Source of the DNA: an uncultured Lachnospiraceae bacterium
GTDB lineage: Bacteria > Bacillota > Clostridia > Lachnospirales > Lachnospiraceae
Assembly (NCBI GenBank): GCA_947177165.1
Contig: CAMWTP010000040.1
Coordinates: 1 to 52,561, forward strand
Length of the DNA stretch: 52,561 bases
Direction: 5' to 3'
Shown in pieces: positions 25,333 through 34,119 of the stretch. The translations under genes were made by a program, and so were the position numbers. Numbering within the stretch: the stretch's first letter is position 1; each line of letters opens with the position of its first letter. Below the pieces are notes generated by a model. That model ran no database searches. It was given only the letters and a program-made list of their open reading frames with translations, and had not been told where the DNA came from.

Positions 25333-27036
25333 ATGGTAAGGGCTGGTGTGCGCAATGGCTATATGCTGTTGCTGTTTATAATATTTTCGGTAGTATTGAA
25401 TGAAATCGTTCTTGTGGGAAACGATCTGATAGCGCAGGCGGCAGACGGGGTGCTGGGTGGGCAGCAGGTGGATTTTGCAGCGTTTATGGCACCGCTGTTG
25501 TGGATGATTGCGCTGGGGACAGCAGCAGCTTATCTGAAGAGTATCTCCGGCAGTCACTACAGTGCGATGGTGCAGAGGGATGTGCGCGCATCGCTCGGAA
25601 AGCGTCTGGTTAAGCTTCCTTTTTCCTACTTTGACGAGAAGGGGACCGGGAGCATCATCACAAGGCTGATTTCAGATATGGATGAGCTGGGGAGATTTTT
25701 CTCAGAAATCCTGCCGAATCTTGTTGTCAATCTGATTGTGGTGGCGACCTCGACAATATACCTTGTCCAGATGGATGCCCTGCTGATCGTCGTGCTGTTT
25801 GCAAGTTATCCTGTCATGCTGGTTGTGGCAGACCGGCTGTCAAAGAAGCTTGCCCGGATCGCCCAGAAGCTGCGCAGCCATATGGATGAGTGTAACAAGA
25901 AGGCTTATGACGCGATACAGGGTATTGTGATCGGCAGGAGCTACAATCTCTATGAGGTACAAAAGAAGGAAATCGACACTGTCATCGACAGGAAGGTGGA
26001 GCAGGCGTGCCAGAGCACACGCATCTCTTCTATGGGATGGGTGCTGAAAAATGTGATTACGACGATTCCCGTGATTGTCTGCTATTTGTTTGCACTGTAC
26101 GAGACGATGCAGGGCAGGATCACAGTCGGGGAGATGCTTGCATTTACAGTGATTCTCAGCAGAATCCTGAATCCCATCGGCGATATTGTATTCTGTGCTA
26201 ACGACATTCGTGAGATCGGGGTGTCCCTCAGGCGGATACAGGAGATCTATAAACAGAAGGAAGAGCGGACAGGCGGCACGATACAGACACTGCCGGAAGA
26301 CAACAAAGACATTCCTGCCATCGAGTGGAACAATGTGAGCTTTCGCTACGACAGCGGCGGGGAGCGCCCGGTGTTAAGCGGGATGAGCTTTGGGATTGAG
26401 ACCGGCGAACAGACGGCTTTCGTGGGAGGCTCCGGCGAGGGAAAATCAACGATTTTTAAACTGCTCTGCGGCTTTTATGACAGAGACGACGGTCAGTACA
26501 TACTGTTCGGGCATGCTTTTGAGGAGTGGGATTTAGAAGCGGCAAGAAGTTGTTTTTCAGAGGTTTCACAGAATGTATTTCTGTTTCCGGGAACGATATG
26601 GCAGAATGTCGCATGCGGCAAAGAGCACGCAACGGACGAGGAGGTTGTGGAGGCGTGCAAAAATGCCAATATCCATGATTTTATCGCCCAGCTTCCCGAG
26701 GGGTATCAGACGCTTGTGGGAGAGCGCGGTGTGCGCCTTTCCGGAGGACAGAGACAGCGGATTTCCATCGCGCGGGCTTTTTTGAAGGATGCGCCGATTT
26801 TACTGCTGGATGAGCCGACTGCCGCTGTCGATGTCGGGGCGGAGCAGAAGATTCAGGAGGCTGTTGAGAGAATAGCGTCGGGAAGAACGGTCATTGTGAT
26901 TGCGCACAGACTGTCGACCATCAAAAATGCAAAGCAGATTTATGTGGTGAGCGGCGGTAAGATCGCAGAGACGGGAACGCACGCGGAACTGATGGAGAGA
27001 AGGGGAATTTATGCGGAAATGTATGCAAAAGGGTGA
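25333..27036 (+). CDS. ABC exporter half-transporter 1 (MdlB/BmrA-like)
   Basis: A 567-aa fusion of six membrane helices and an ATPase domain. Walker A GGSGEGKST, signature LSGGQRQR, Walker B ILLLDEPTAAVD and the switch His in IVIAHRLSTI are all intact. A GTG at 25309 overlapping the previous stop is possible, but the ATG at 25333 has GGAAGGA five bases upstream. Its end overlaps the next exporter gene by 26 bases. The two proteins probably form a heterodimer exporting a drug, peptide or metabolite. Confidence 0.88.
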   Translation: MVRAGVRNGYMLLLFIIFSVVLNEIVLVGNDLIAQAADGVLGGQQVDFAAFMAPLLWMIALGTAAAYLKSISGSHYSAMVQRDVRASLGKRLVKLPFSYFDEKGTGSIITRLISDMDELGRFFSEILPNLVVNLIVVATSTIYLVQMDALLIVVLFASYPVMLVVADRLSKKLARIAQKLRSHMDECNKKAYDAIQGIVIGRSYNLYEVQKKEIDTVIDRKVEQACQSTRISSMGWVLKNVITTIPVIVCYLFALYETMQGRITVGEMLAFTVILSRILNPIGDIVFCANDIREIGVSLRRIQEIYKQKEERTGGTIQTLPEDNKDIPAIEWNNVSFRYDSGGERPVLSGMSFGIETGEQTAFVGGSGEGKSTIFKLLCGFYDRDDGQYILFGHAFEEWDLEAARSCFSEVSQNVFLFPGTIWQNVACGKEHATDEEVVEACKNANIHDFIAQLPEGYQTLVGERGVRLSGGQRQRISIARAFLKDAPILLLDEPTAAVDVGAEQKIQEAVERIASGRTVIVIAHRLSTIKNAKQIYVVSGGKIAETGTHAELMERRGIYAEMYAKG

Positions 27037-28690
27037 ATTGAGTACATTCTTTCGGTTTATGGGATTGATGGGAGACAGGCTGCCTGTCTATATGGGAGCT
27101 ATATTTGTCTCCACGCTGGGGGATGCGGGGCGCAAGATCGCCAACTCTTATCTGATCAAGAATATCGTCACAGCAGCGCAGAACAAGAATACGGACAATG
27201 TGCTTCTGCCTGTTCTCGGCAATTTTGCGGTCTTTGTGATCTGTCTGCTGCTCTGGCGGTTTGGCATTGTCCGCTACAATATCGAGGGGCGGACCGCCGC
27301 CGGAAAGGTGGAAAAGCTTGTGTTTTCCAAGGCAATGCGCCTGCCGGTGTCCTACTATGAAAACAATCACAGCAGTGATTTTATGTCGCGCCTGATCTTT
27401 GACACGCAGAAGGCTTCGGATATATACACATCGAGGCTTCGCAGACTGCTTGCGGCAGTCATCTCGACGGCTGTGTACCTTGTTCCGATGTTTTATTTCA
27501 GCTGGGAGCTCACGCTGTGTATGGTCGGAATCAGCCTGCTGGTCTTTGTGGGGGACAGTCTGTTTGCGAAGCCTTTGAAAAGAGCGGGAAGTCTTCTTTC
27601 TGACAAAAATAAGACCATGCTCGAGAAACTGACGAGTATTCTGTCCGGAATGGAGCTGATTAAGATCTTTCCGGTCGGTGCCAGACTGACAGAGGAGTAT
27701 GATACTGCAGGCGGGGAATATTTTCAGATTCAGAAAAGGACAAACCGCCTTTCCGCAGGACTCGAATCGCTGAATCAGATGTTTGACCTGATTGGCGCGC
27801 TGGCTTTTCTGGGGCTGGGCATATGGTTTGTGTCCCTGGGGCGGGTGAGCCTGGGGGAGCTGACAGCGCTGTATTCCCTGTACGGCACATTCCGGTATTC
27901 CTTCCTGGAAATCGGGCAGTACCTGCCGCAGATGATGAACTGTATCGCCAATGCCGAGAAGATCTTTGCATTTATCGATCAGGAGGAGGAGCCGGAGCAG
28001 TGGACGGCAGGGACGCGTCATGAAGATGCGGATGAAGAGATAATCTTGTCCGTGCGGGACGTAAGTTTCTCGTATCAGGACGGAACAGACAGCCGGAAAA
28101 GGGTTCTGGAGCAGTTTTCGATGGATGTCAGAAAAGGGAGTTACGTGGCGGTGGTGGGTGAGTCAGGCTGCGGGAAGAGTACGCTTGCAAAGCTCCTGTT
28201 GGGATTTTACCCGATTGAGGAGGGGGCAATGGCGATTGACGGGAAGGCGTATTGTGACCTGTCATTAAAGGAAATCAGGGAGCAGATTGCCTATGTACCG
28301 CAGGAACCTTATCTGTATGAGGTGAGTATCGCCGAAAATATCGCTTATGGCAGACGCGGTGCAGGCCGGGAGGATGTCATAGCGGCGGCAAAGGCGGCGA
28401 ACGCCCATGAATTTATCATGAAACTGCCAGACGGTTATGACACCGTGCTGGGAGAGCGCGGCAGCACACTGTCGGGCGGTGAACGGCAGCGCATCGCGAT
28501 AGCCCGCGCGATTGTCAGAAATGCGCCTGTCATGCTGTTGGACGAAGCGACTTCGGCGCTTGACAATGAGTCCGAAGCGCTTGTGCAGGAGGCGGTCAGA
28601 AATCTGCGCGGGGACCGCACGATTGTGATGATAGCCCACCGCCCCAGTACCATCGCTGCGGCGGATGTGGTGGTTCGGGTGGGAGCATAG
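27011..28690 (+). CDS. ABC exporter half-transporter 2
   Basis: A 559-aa partner exporter with membrane and ATPase domains: Walker A GESGCGKST, signature LSGGERQR, Walker B VMLLDEATSALD and switch His in IVMIAHRPSTI. It starts inside the end of the first exporter gene behind AAGGGG. Both partners keep canonical ATPase motifs, so neither site looks degenerate. It completes the three-gene operon led by the XRE-PurM regulator. Confidence 0.88.
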   Translation: MRKCMQKGELSTFFRFMGLMGDRLPVYMGAIFVSTLGDAGRKIANSYLIKNIVTAAQNKNTDNVLLPVLGNFAVFVICLLLWRFGIVRYNIEGRTAAGKVEKLVFSKAMRLPVSYYENNHSSDFMSRLIFDTQKASDIYTSRLRRLLAAVISTAVYLVPMFYFSWELTLCMVGISLLVFVGDSLFAKPLKRAGSLLSDKNKTMLEKLTSILSGMELIKIFPVGARLTEEYDTAGGEYFQIQKRTNRLSAGLESLNQMFDLIGALAFLGLGIWFVSLGRVSLGELTALYSLYGTFRYSFLEIGQYLPQMMNCIANAEKIFAFIDQEEEPEQWTAGTRHEDADEEIILSVRDVSFSYQDGTDSRKRVLEQFSMDVRKGSYVAVVGESGCGKSTLAKLLLGFYPIEEGAMAIDGKAYCDLSLKEIREQIAYVPQEPYLYEVSIAENIAYGRRGAGREDVIAAAKAANAHEFIMKLPDGYDTVLGERGSTLSGGERQRIAIARAIVRNAPVMLLDEATSALDNESEALVQEAVRNLRGDRTIVMIAHRPSTIAAADVVVRVGA

Positions 28691-28759
28691 CGATAATGCT
28701 TTATATCTAAAAAAAGAAGCAAATGGAATTTGAAAAAAGAAGAAATCCATCGACAATCG

Positions 28760-28768
28760 TGATAAAAT
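28760..28768 (+). promoter_or_regulatory. Extended -10 promoter upstream of the KTR gene
   Basis: TGATAAAAT at 28760-28768 resembles an extended -10. No good -35 is present. It lies just before a cre-like palindrome. Confidence 0.4.
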
Positions 28769-28771
28769 AAA

Positions 28772-28785
28772 TGTAAGCGGTTACA
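28772..28785. promoter_or_regulatory. cre-like (CcpA/LacI-type) operator
   Basis: TGTAAGCGGTTACA has five-base arms around GCGG and fits the catabolite-responsive element pattern TGNAANCGNWNNCW. It lies a few bases after an extended -10. It shares the AAGCGGTT core with the operator at 11827 but has different outer arms. Confidence 0.65.
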
Positions 28786-28831
28786 AAGGCGGCGTATGAT
28801 GTTTCCGGTGAAAACAGAAATGGAGAATACA

Positions 28832-28999
28832 ATGGAGCAGGAGATGAGATGGGTGTTTTGTCCGGTCTGCAACAACAAGACAAGGTTGAAGCTCAGGAGG
28901 GACACTGTTATACATAACTTTTTGCTATACTGTCCCAAATGCAGACAGGAACGGCTGATCAATGTGAGAGAATTTCATATCGAAGTGATAAAAGGGTAG
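28832..28999 (+). CDS. Cysteine-rich KTR-domain protein
   Basis: A 55-aa protein with the KTR family pattern: WVFCPVCNNKTRLKLRRDT, then FLLYCPKCRQERLI. Two CxxC pairs probably bind zinc. The function is unknown; the family is common in Clostridia and their mobile elements. The ATG at 28832 has GGAG six bases upstream; an in-frame ATG at 28796 is an alternative that adds 12 residues. It lies after the cre-like site. Confidence 0.78.
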   Translation: MEQEMRWVFCPVCNNKTRLKLRRDTVIHNFLLYCPKCRQERLINVREFHIEVIKG

Positions 29000-29046
29000 G
29001 ATGATAAAAGGATAATTGAATGGAGAGCCAGACGCGACAGACGCAG

Positions 29047-29085
29047 AGCCGATGAGTTACACATGTTGTGATTCATCGGCTTTTT
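29047..29085 (+). terminator. Intrinsic terminator after the KTR gene
   Basis: AGCCGATGA (29047-29055) pairs with TCATCGGCT (29073-29081), followed by T residues. It is followed at once by the second GTGCACACGGGCA repeat. Confidence 0.85.
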
Positions 29086-29126
29086 GTGCACACGGGCACC
29101 CAGCGGGAGTGTGTCGGCTGGAGCAG
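29082..29126. repeat. GTGCACACGGGCA repeat, copy 2
   Basis: Matches 7981-8025. Here the interleaved pairs are CACAC with GTGTG and CCAGC with GCTGG; the second pair is one base pair longer than in copy 1, and both sides changed together. Confidence 0.65.
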
Positions 29127-29205
29127 GATTTTCGCAGGCAGTTCTGATTTCTATGAGCAGACAGCCTGCTGAAAATAAATTTTTATTGAAGGAGAAAAGA
29201 AAAAG

Positions 29206-30630
29206 ATGAAAAAAGTAAAGAAACTCACGGCACTTGGTATCGCTGCCGCAATGACGGTCTCAACAGCTGCCTGCGGAGGACAGGCAGGCGGGGAACAGCA
29301 GACTGACAACGCTGCCACAGCACAGACCACTGCAGAGCAGTCTGCTGCGGGGCAGGAGGATGCGGACAGTCAGACTTCGCCGGCAGAGCAGGACACAGCA
29401 GCGGCTCCTGCAGAAAATGATGGTTCCTACGAAGCGTGCACACTCAACTTCTCATGGTGGGGCGGCGAGTCAAGACACACGGCAACCCTTGATGCAGTCA
29501 AAGCATTTGAGGAGAAGTACCCGGGAATCAAGGTGGAGTCCACCTATGGAGCATGGTCGGGATGGGAGGATTCCATGGCGACTATGTTTGCGACCAACAC
29601 AGCGCCGGATGTCAATCAGATCAACTGGAACTGGCTGGATTCCTACAGTGCAGACGGCAGCGCCTTTCTGGATCTGAACCAGGTATCTGATGTGCTGGAT
29701 TTGAGCCAGTATTCGCAGGAGGCATTGGGACAGTGTACCGTGGCTGGAGAATTGCAGGCGATTCCGGTGTCCATGACAGGAAGGATTTTTTATTGGAATA
29801 AAACAACCTTTGACAAGGCTGGCATCGATATTCCAAAGTCTCTGGAGGAGCTGAAAGCAGCTGGCGAGACGTTCAGGACACAGCTGGGTGACGACTATTA
29901 TCCGATTGCGCTCGGCGAGTATGACCGCATGATCTTAATGGTATATTATCTTGAATCTGTATATGGAAAGCCCTGGGTTGAGAACGATGCACTGCAGTAT
30001 ACGGCAGAGGAGATCCAGGAGGGGCTGCAATTCATAGAATCCCTGGAGGATGCGCATGTGACGCCGTCTATACAGACAATCACAGGAGATGGCGCAGAGT
30101 CCCTGGACAAGAATCCCAAGTGGATGAACGGTACATACGCAGGTATCTTTGAGTGGGATTCCTCCGCAAGCAAGTTCGACGCTGCACTCGAGGAGGGACA
30201 GGAGTTTGTCGTTGGAGAGTATTTCGCCGACATGGGCAGCTATCAGGGCGGCTATTCCAAAGTTTCCCTTGCATTTGCAATCTCCGAGAACTGTGCACAT
30301 CCGAAGGAGGCAGCGATGCTGTTGAATTTCCTGCTGAACGAGGATGAGGGAACCACCATTATGGCATCAGAGAGGGGAATCCCACTCAGCGCGGCAGCAC
30401 TTGCAAACTGTGAGTCAAAAGGATTGTTAAATGAGACAGTGGCGGAAGCAAACGGAAAGGTTCTTGACTGGGTGTCATTCCCGCTGGACTTCAAGTTTGA
30501 GGCGGCTACACTGAAAAATTCAGACGGTGTCTACTATGATGTAATGGCAGGTCTGAGCTATGAAGATTATGACGCGGAGGAGGCTGCTTCGATCCTGATC
30601 GACGGGATTGAGGAGGAGCTGGGCAAATAG
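29206..30630 (+). CDS. Oligosaccharide ABC transporter substrate-binding lipoprotein
   Basis: A 474-aa extracellular sugar-binding protein. The signal peptide ends at the lipobox-like TAAC (residues 21-24), followed by a Gln/Ala/Thr-rich linker and the binding domain beginning LNFSWWGGESRHTATLDAVKAF. GAAGGAGA precedes the ATG at 29206. It heads an operon with two permease genes. By context the substrate may be a galactan- or beta-galactoside-derived oligosaccharide; this is a guess from the nearby enzymes. Confidence 0.9.
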   Translation: MKKVKKLTALGIAAAMTVSTAACGGQAGGEQQTDNAATAQTTAEQSAAGQEDADSQTSPAEQDTAAAPAENDGSYEACTLNFSWWGGESRHTATLDAVKAFEEKYPGIKVESTYGAWSGWEDSMATMFATNTAPDVNQINWNWLDSYSADGSAFLDLNQVSDVLDLSQYSQEALGQCTVAGELQAIPVSMTGRIFYWNKTTFDKAGIDIPKSLEELKAAGETFRTQLGDDYYPIALGEYDRMILMVYYLESVYGKPWVENDALQYTAEEIQEGLQFIESLEDAHVTPSIQTITGDGAESLDKNPKWMNGTYAGIFEWDSSASKFDAALEEGQEFVVGEYFADMGSYQGGYSKVSLAFAISENCAHPKEAAMLLNFLLNEDEGTTIMASERGIPLSAAALANCESKGLLNETVAEANGKVLDWVSFPLDFKFEAATLKNSDGVYYDVMAGLSYEDYDAEEAASILIDGIEEELGK

Positions 30631-30636
30631 AAAGAA

Positions 30637-30769
30637 TAACTGTTCAGTGCGGGTCAGCGCATTAACTGCGCTGACCGTGGGAAAAGGCAAATTGTGCGAT
30701 GCATCATGCCGGATGAGAAGTGGTTTTTGCATGGTTTGATGCTTGTAACGATAAGATGCTGAATAGTTA
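30637..30769. repeat. Inverted-repeat element with TAACTGTTCAG arms, copy 2
   Basis: Arms TAACTGTTCAG (30637-30647) and CTGAATAGTTA (30759-30769) enclose a perfect 9-bp hairpin, GGTCAGCGC/GCGCTGACC (30652-30676). It fills the gap between the abundant binding-protein gene and the permease genes, where such structures commonly lower downstream expression. Confidence 0.55.
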
Positions 30770-30784
30770 CAGATGAGGTAGATT

Positions 30785-31675
30785 ATGGGGAAGAAAAAGT
30801 TTCTCAAAAACAATATAGGATTCTTATTTATCATACCCTGGCTGATCGGTTTTCTGGTGTTTAAGCTGTATCCGTTTGCGTCATCACTGTACTATAGCTT
30901 TACAGACTATCAGCTGTTCAACGGGGTATCGAAATATACACTGGAAAATTATGTGGATATCTTTACGACACCCAAGATTTTGAGGGCGCTAAAAGTTACG
31001 TTTCAGTACTCCTTCCTCACAGTACCCTTAAAACTGGTTGCCGCATTGTTTATCGCATATATCCTTAATTTTAAGATTAAGGGTGTAAACCTGTTCCGAA
31101 CGGCATATTATATTCCTTCTATACTAGGAGGAAGTGTGGCGATTGCGGTTTTGTGGAAGGCAATTTTTAAGGATGACGGACTGCTGAATACGCTTCTTGC
31201 AGTGTTCAACATCAATGGGCCGAGCTGGCTGAGCGATCCGTCCTATGCGCTGTTTGTCATCTGTCTGCTGCGCGTATGGCAGTTTGGCTCCGCGATGGTC
31301 ATATTCCTCGCTGCGCTGAAGGGCGTGCCGACAGAGCTCTACGAGGCGGCGACAATCGACGGCGCGGGGAAGTGGCGGCAGTTCTTTTCGATTACCGTCC
31401 CATTGATTACGCCGATTATTTTCTACAATCTGGTAACACAGATCTGCCAGGCATTTCAGGAGTTTAACGGTCCCTACATCATCACACAGGGAGGCCCGCG
31501 CAATTCCACAACACTGATATCGCTGTTGATCTACAACAGTGCATTTAAGAACTACGAGATGGGTATGGCGAGTGCGATGGCGTGGGTGCTGTTTGTCATT
31601 CTGATGGTGTTTACAGTGATCGCATTTGTGAGCCAGAAGTACTGGGTTTATTATTCGGATGAGGAGGGGAGATAG
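30785..31675 (+). CDS. Sugar ABC transporter permease (MalF/LacF type)
   Basis: A 296-aa membrane protein with six helices. The EAA loop is ELYEAATIDGAGKWRQFFSITVPL at about residue 183. It starts at 30785 behind GAGGTAG, after the stem-loop region, and is followed after three bases by the second permease gene. It forms the import channel with that protein. Confidence 0.92.
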   Translation: MGKKKFLKNNIGFLFIIPWLIGFLVFKLYPFASSLYYSFTDYQLFNGVSKYTLENYVDIFTTPKILRALKVTFQYSFLTVPLKLVAALFIAYILNFKIKGVNLFRTAYYIPSILGGSVAIAVLWKAIFKDDGLLNTLLAVFNINGPSWLSDPSYALFVICLLRVWQFGSAMVIFLAALKGVPTELYEAATIDGAGKWRQFFSITVPLITPIIFYNLVTQICQAFQEFNGPYIITQGGPRNSTTLISLLIYNSAFKNYEMGMASAMAWVLFVILMVFTVIAFVSQKYWVYYSDEEGR

Positions 31676-31678
31676 ATT

Positions 31679-32530
31679 ATGCAGAAAAAGAAGAGACTGG
31701 CGGATATCATGAAATATCTGGTGTTGATCGCAGTTGGTCTTGTGATGGTATATCCTCTTCTGTGGATGATCGGTGCCACATTTAAGAGTAATGTGGAAAT
31801 TTTCTCCGGGATCGGCCTGATTCCCAAAAATCCGACACTGGACGGCTACAAAAACGCCATGAACAGCTACGGCGGCGATATCAATATCTGGAAGGCGATG
31901 CTCAACACGTACTCGTATGTGCTCCCTAAAGTTATTTTTACACTGATATCATCGACGCTGACGGCGTACGGTTTCGGGCGGTTCAAGTTCAAGGGCAGGG
32001 GATTTCTGTTTGCTGTGCTGATGTCGACCTTATTCCTGCCGCAGGTTGTGCTGAATGTGCCACAGTTTATTCTCTACACAAAACTTAACTGGGTGGATTC
32101 CAAGCTTTATCTGCCGCTGATCGTTCCAACGCTGTTTGCGACAGATACATACTTTGTGTTTATGCTGGTGCAGTTTCTGCGGAACATTCCAAAGGAGCTG
32201 GAGGAGGCGGCAAAGATTGACGGCTGCAATGTCATGCAGACACTTGTCAGCGTGATTGTCCCGATGCTGCTGCCAGCACTTGTATCCTGTGCGCTGTTTC
32301 AGTTTATGTGGTCGTCAAATGACTTTATGGGACCGCTGCTGTATGTCAAGACACCGGCGCGGTATCCGGCTGCGATTTTTGTCAAGTTGTCGATGGACGC
32401 GGACAATGGTTTTGAGTGGAACCGTGTGCTTGCGACTTCACTGATTTCCATCGTGCCGTCCCTGGTCGTATTTTTCCTCGCACAGGACCAGTTCGTGGAG
32501 GGAATTGCGGCAGGCGGTGTCAAAGGTTAA
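31679..32530 (+). CDS. Sugar ABC transporter permease (MalG/LacG type)
   Basis: A 283-aa partner permease with the EAA motif ELEEAAKIDGCNVMQTLVSVIVP near residue 175. It starts three bases after the first permease stop with GGAGGGGAGA upstream. No ATPase gene is in the cluster, so it should share a general MsmK/UgpC-type ATPase. The AAAGGAC double hairpin begins at the first base after its stop codon. Confidence 0.92.
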   Translation: MQKKKRLADIMKYLVLIAVGLVMVYPLLWMIGATFKSNVEIFSGIGLIPKNPTLDGYKNAMNSYGGDINIWKAMLNTYSYVLPKVIFTLISSTLTAYGFGRFKFKGRGFLFAVLMSTLFLPQVVLNVPQFILYTKLNWVDSKLYLPLIVPTLFATDTYFVFMLVQFLRNIPKELEEAAKIDGCNVMQTLVSVIVPMLLPALVSCALFQFMWSSNDFMGPLLYVKTPARYPAAIFVKLSMDADNGFEWNRVLATSLISIVPSLVVFFLAQDQFVEGIAAGGVKG

Positions 32531-32612
32531 CGTGAAAAGATTTTCTATGGCTGCAAAGGACGCAGCCTGAGAAAATCTTTTCACGTGGCAAATTTGGCAG
32601 GGCCAAATTTGC
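32531..32612 (+). ncRNA. Double-hairpin RNA element with AAAGGAC loop, copy 2
   Basis: Arms CGTGAAAAGATTTTCT (32531-32546) and AGAAAATCTTTTCACG (32570-32585) form a perfect 16-bp stem. After an internal loop, GCTGC/GCAGC (550-554/562-566) closes the loop AAAGGAC (32555-32561). A perfect 11-bp hairpin follows at 32588-32612. Compared with 16607-16696 the loop is identical while inner, outer and second stems changed on both sides. Confidence 0.68.
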
Positions 32613-32644
32613 AGGTATTTGAAACGTGTGAGAGGTAGGGTAAA

Positions 32645-33256
32645 ATGTTGGACAGGATTTTTGATGCGGACAATGTGGTTTTCCGGTTTCTGGGGACGGT
32701 GGGATATATCTGGTGGCTTCATGTGCTGTGGCTGCTCTGTTCCCTGCCTGTGATCACAATCGGGGCTTCGACGACAGCGCTGATCTACAGCTGCATGAAA
32801 CTCCACAATAAGGAGGGCTATGCGACGCGCAACTTTTTTCGCTCCTTCCGGGAGAATTTCATACAGTCAACAATCCTGTACCTTCTCTTTCTGATTGCCG
32901 GAGCGCTGCTTCTGATGGATTTGGTCTTGTCGGGGCAGACCGCCTCGGCGGCAGGAAGACTTGTCCGGTACGGAGCGGCTGCACTGCTCATACCGTATTT
33001 CATGACGCTGCTCTATGTATTTGCAGTTCAGGCAAAATTTATCAATCCGGTAGCTAAGACACTGCGGTATGCATTTGGCGTATCGGTGAAATACTTTCTA
33101 TATACGTTCCAGATTGCGTGTGTGGTGGTTATATTTATCATACTCAATCTGACCATCGTGCTGGCAAATTTTATTACACTGTCTATTGGCGTCGGGATTG
33201 TGGTGTATATCCTTTCCTTATATTATAATAAGATTTTTTCGGAGATGATTGAATGA
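32645..33256 (+). CDS. DUF624 (YesL-type) membrane protein
   Basis: A 203-aa integral membrane protein with the family start FRFLGTVGYIWWLHVLWLLCSLPVITIGASTTALIY and about five helices. DUF624/YesL genes habitually accompany oligosaccharide ABC importers in Firmicutes, as here, but their function is not established. It starts 114 bases after the permease gene, with the AAAGGAC element in between, and its stop overlaps the GNAT gene by four bases. Confidence 0.87.
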   Translation: MLDRIFDADNVVFRFLGTVGYIWWLHVLWLLCSLPVITIGASTTALIYSCMKLHNKEGYATRNFFRSFRENFIQSTILYLLFLIAGALLLMDLVLSGQTASAAGRLVRYGAAALLIPYFMTLLYVFAVQAKFINPVAKTLRYAFGVSVKYFLYTFQIACVVVIFIILNLTIVLANFITLSIGVGIVVYILSLYYNKIFSEMIE

Positions 33257-33732
33257 CGGACACGAATAACAACAAATCCATTCATTGTAAATATTTAGAA
33301 GCGGAGAGAATTGTTTTGCTCCCGCTCTCGGAACACAGTGTGACGGATGATGGCATTGACACATGGTACGCCATTGTGGACAAGGAGAACCGCGCTCCGG
33401 TTGGCATGATCGGAATGGTACACCGCCATCCGGAATGGAAGAATACCGGGCTGTGGATCGTGATTCCCGACGAGCACAACCGCAGGGAAGGCTATGGTCT
33501 GGAGGCGCTCAGGCTGGTAGAGCAGTATATATTTGACAGCCTTGCATATCAGCGCATTGGTGTGCGGATTGCGGACTGCAATCAGGCTGCGGTGCAGTTT
33601 TTTAAGAAAGCCGGCTACAAACTGGAAGGGGTTCAGGAGCTGGGATATTTTCAGGATGATCAATATTATGATGTGATACTGCTGAGGCTTCTGCGGAAAG
33701 AGTACATAAACAGGCGGGGAAGCAGTATATGA
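33253..33732 (+). CDS. GNAT-family N-acetyltransferase
   Basis: A 159-aa acetyltransferase of the RimJ/RimL-like GNAT group, moving acetyl from acetyl-CoA to an amine. Seen are GMIGMVHRHPEWKNTGLWIVI, the CoA-binding area NRREGYGLEALRLVEQY and RIADCNQAAVQFFKKAGYKLEG. It begins inside the DUF624 stop (ATGA). The substrate is unknown. A strong terminator follows, so it ends the sugar transporter operon. Confidence 0.87.
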   Translation: MTDTNNNKSIHCKYLEAERIVLLPLSEHSVTDDGIDTWYAIVDKENRAPVGMIGMVHRHPEWKNTGLWIVIPDEHNRREGYGLEALRLVEQYIFDSLAYQRIGVRIADCNQAAVQFFKKAGYKLEGVQELGYFQDDQYYDVILLRLLRKEYINRRGSSI

Positions 33733-33773
33733 TCGCAAATGGAGACTGTATAATGCAGTCTCTTTTTGCGATC
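33731..33773. terminator. Bidirectional terminator after the GNAT gene
   Basis: GATCGCAAA/TTTGCGATC outer arms and GGAGACTG/CAGTCTC inner arms around TATAATG, with a T-run. A long, near-perfect hairpin usable in both directions. Confidence 0.9.
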
Positions 33774-33807
33774 GCCCTTATCTGAAGAAAAGTTCATTTA
33801 AAATTCA

Positions 33808-33836
33808 TTGAATTTGTGCGTGTTATCTGCTACAAT
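33808..33836 (+). promoter_or_regulatory. secA promoter
   Basis: TTGAAT (33808-33813) and TACAAT (33831-33836) with a 17-base spacer. A second candidate, an extended -10 TGTTATACT at 33866-33874, overlaps the first leader hairpin. Confidence 0.7.
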
Positions 33837-33867
33837 AGTCATTGATTTGTGCAGTTATGGTTTTATG

Positions 33868-33998
33868 TTATACTGGCGGTCGAAAAGACTGACCGCTCAG
33901 TATAAAGTTATGCACACAGCCGCATAAGGAAATATGCCGCTTCGCGGCTGCGGCTGGCGCAATACTCACGGCAGATTTCATCTGTTGTGAGTATAATC
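33868..33998 (+). promoter_or_regulatory. Three-hairpin leader upstream of secA
   Basis: Hairpin 1 pairs TATACTG-CGGTC with GACCG-CAGTATA (33868-33903). Hairpin 2 has an inner GCCGC/GCGGC stem inside CAGCCGC/GCGGCTG arms (about 33917-33956). Hairpin 3 pairs ATACTCAC with GTGAGTAT around a nested AGAT/ATCT (about 33962-33995). The leader is about 280 bases from promoter to start codon. No T-run follows, so it is not a simple terminator. Confidence 0.5.
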
Positions 33999-34119
33999 AA
34001 ATACACTGCAAAAAGAAATATTTGTAACAATACCCGTCGTGCAGCTTTTTGTGTCTGACAAATGTCTGTCAAAGATGGCAAGTATGGTTATGAAAAGATT
34101 AAATAGATTGGAGCCGTAT

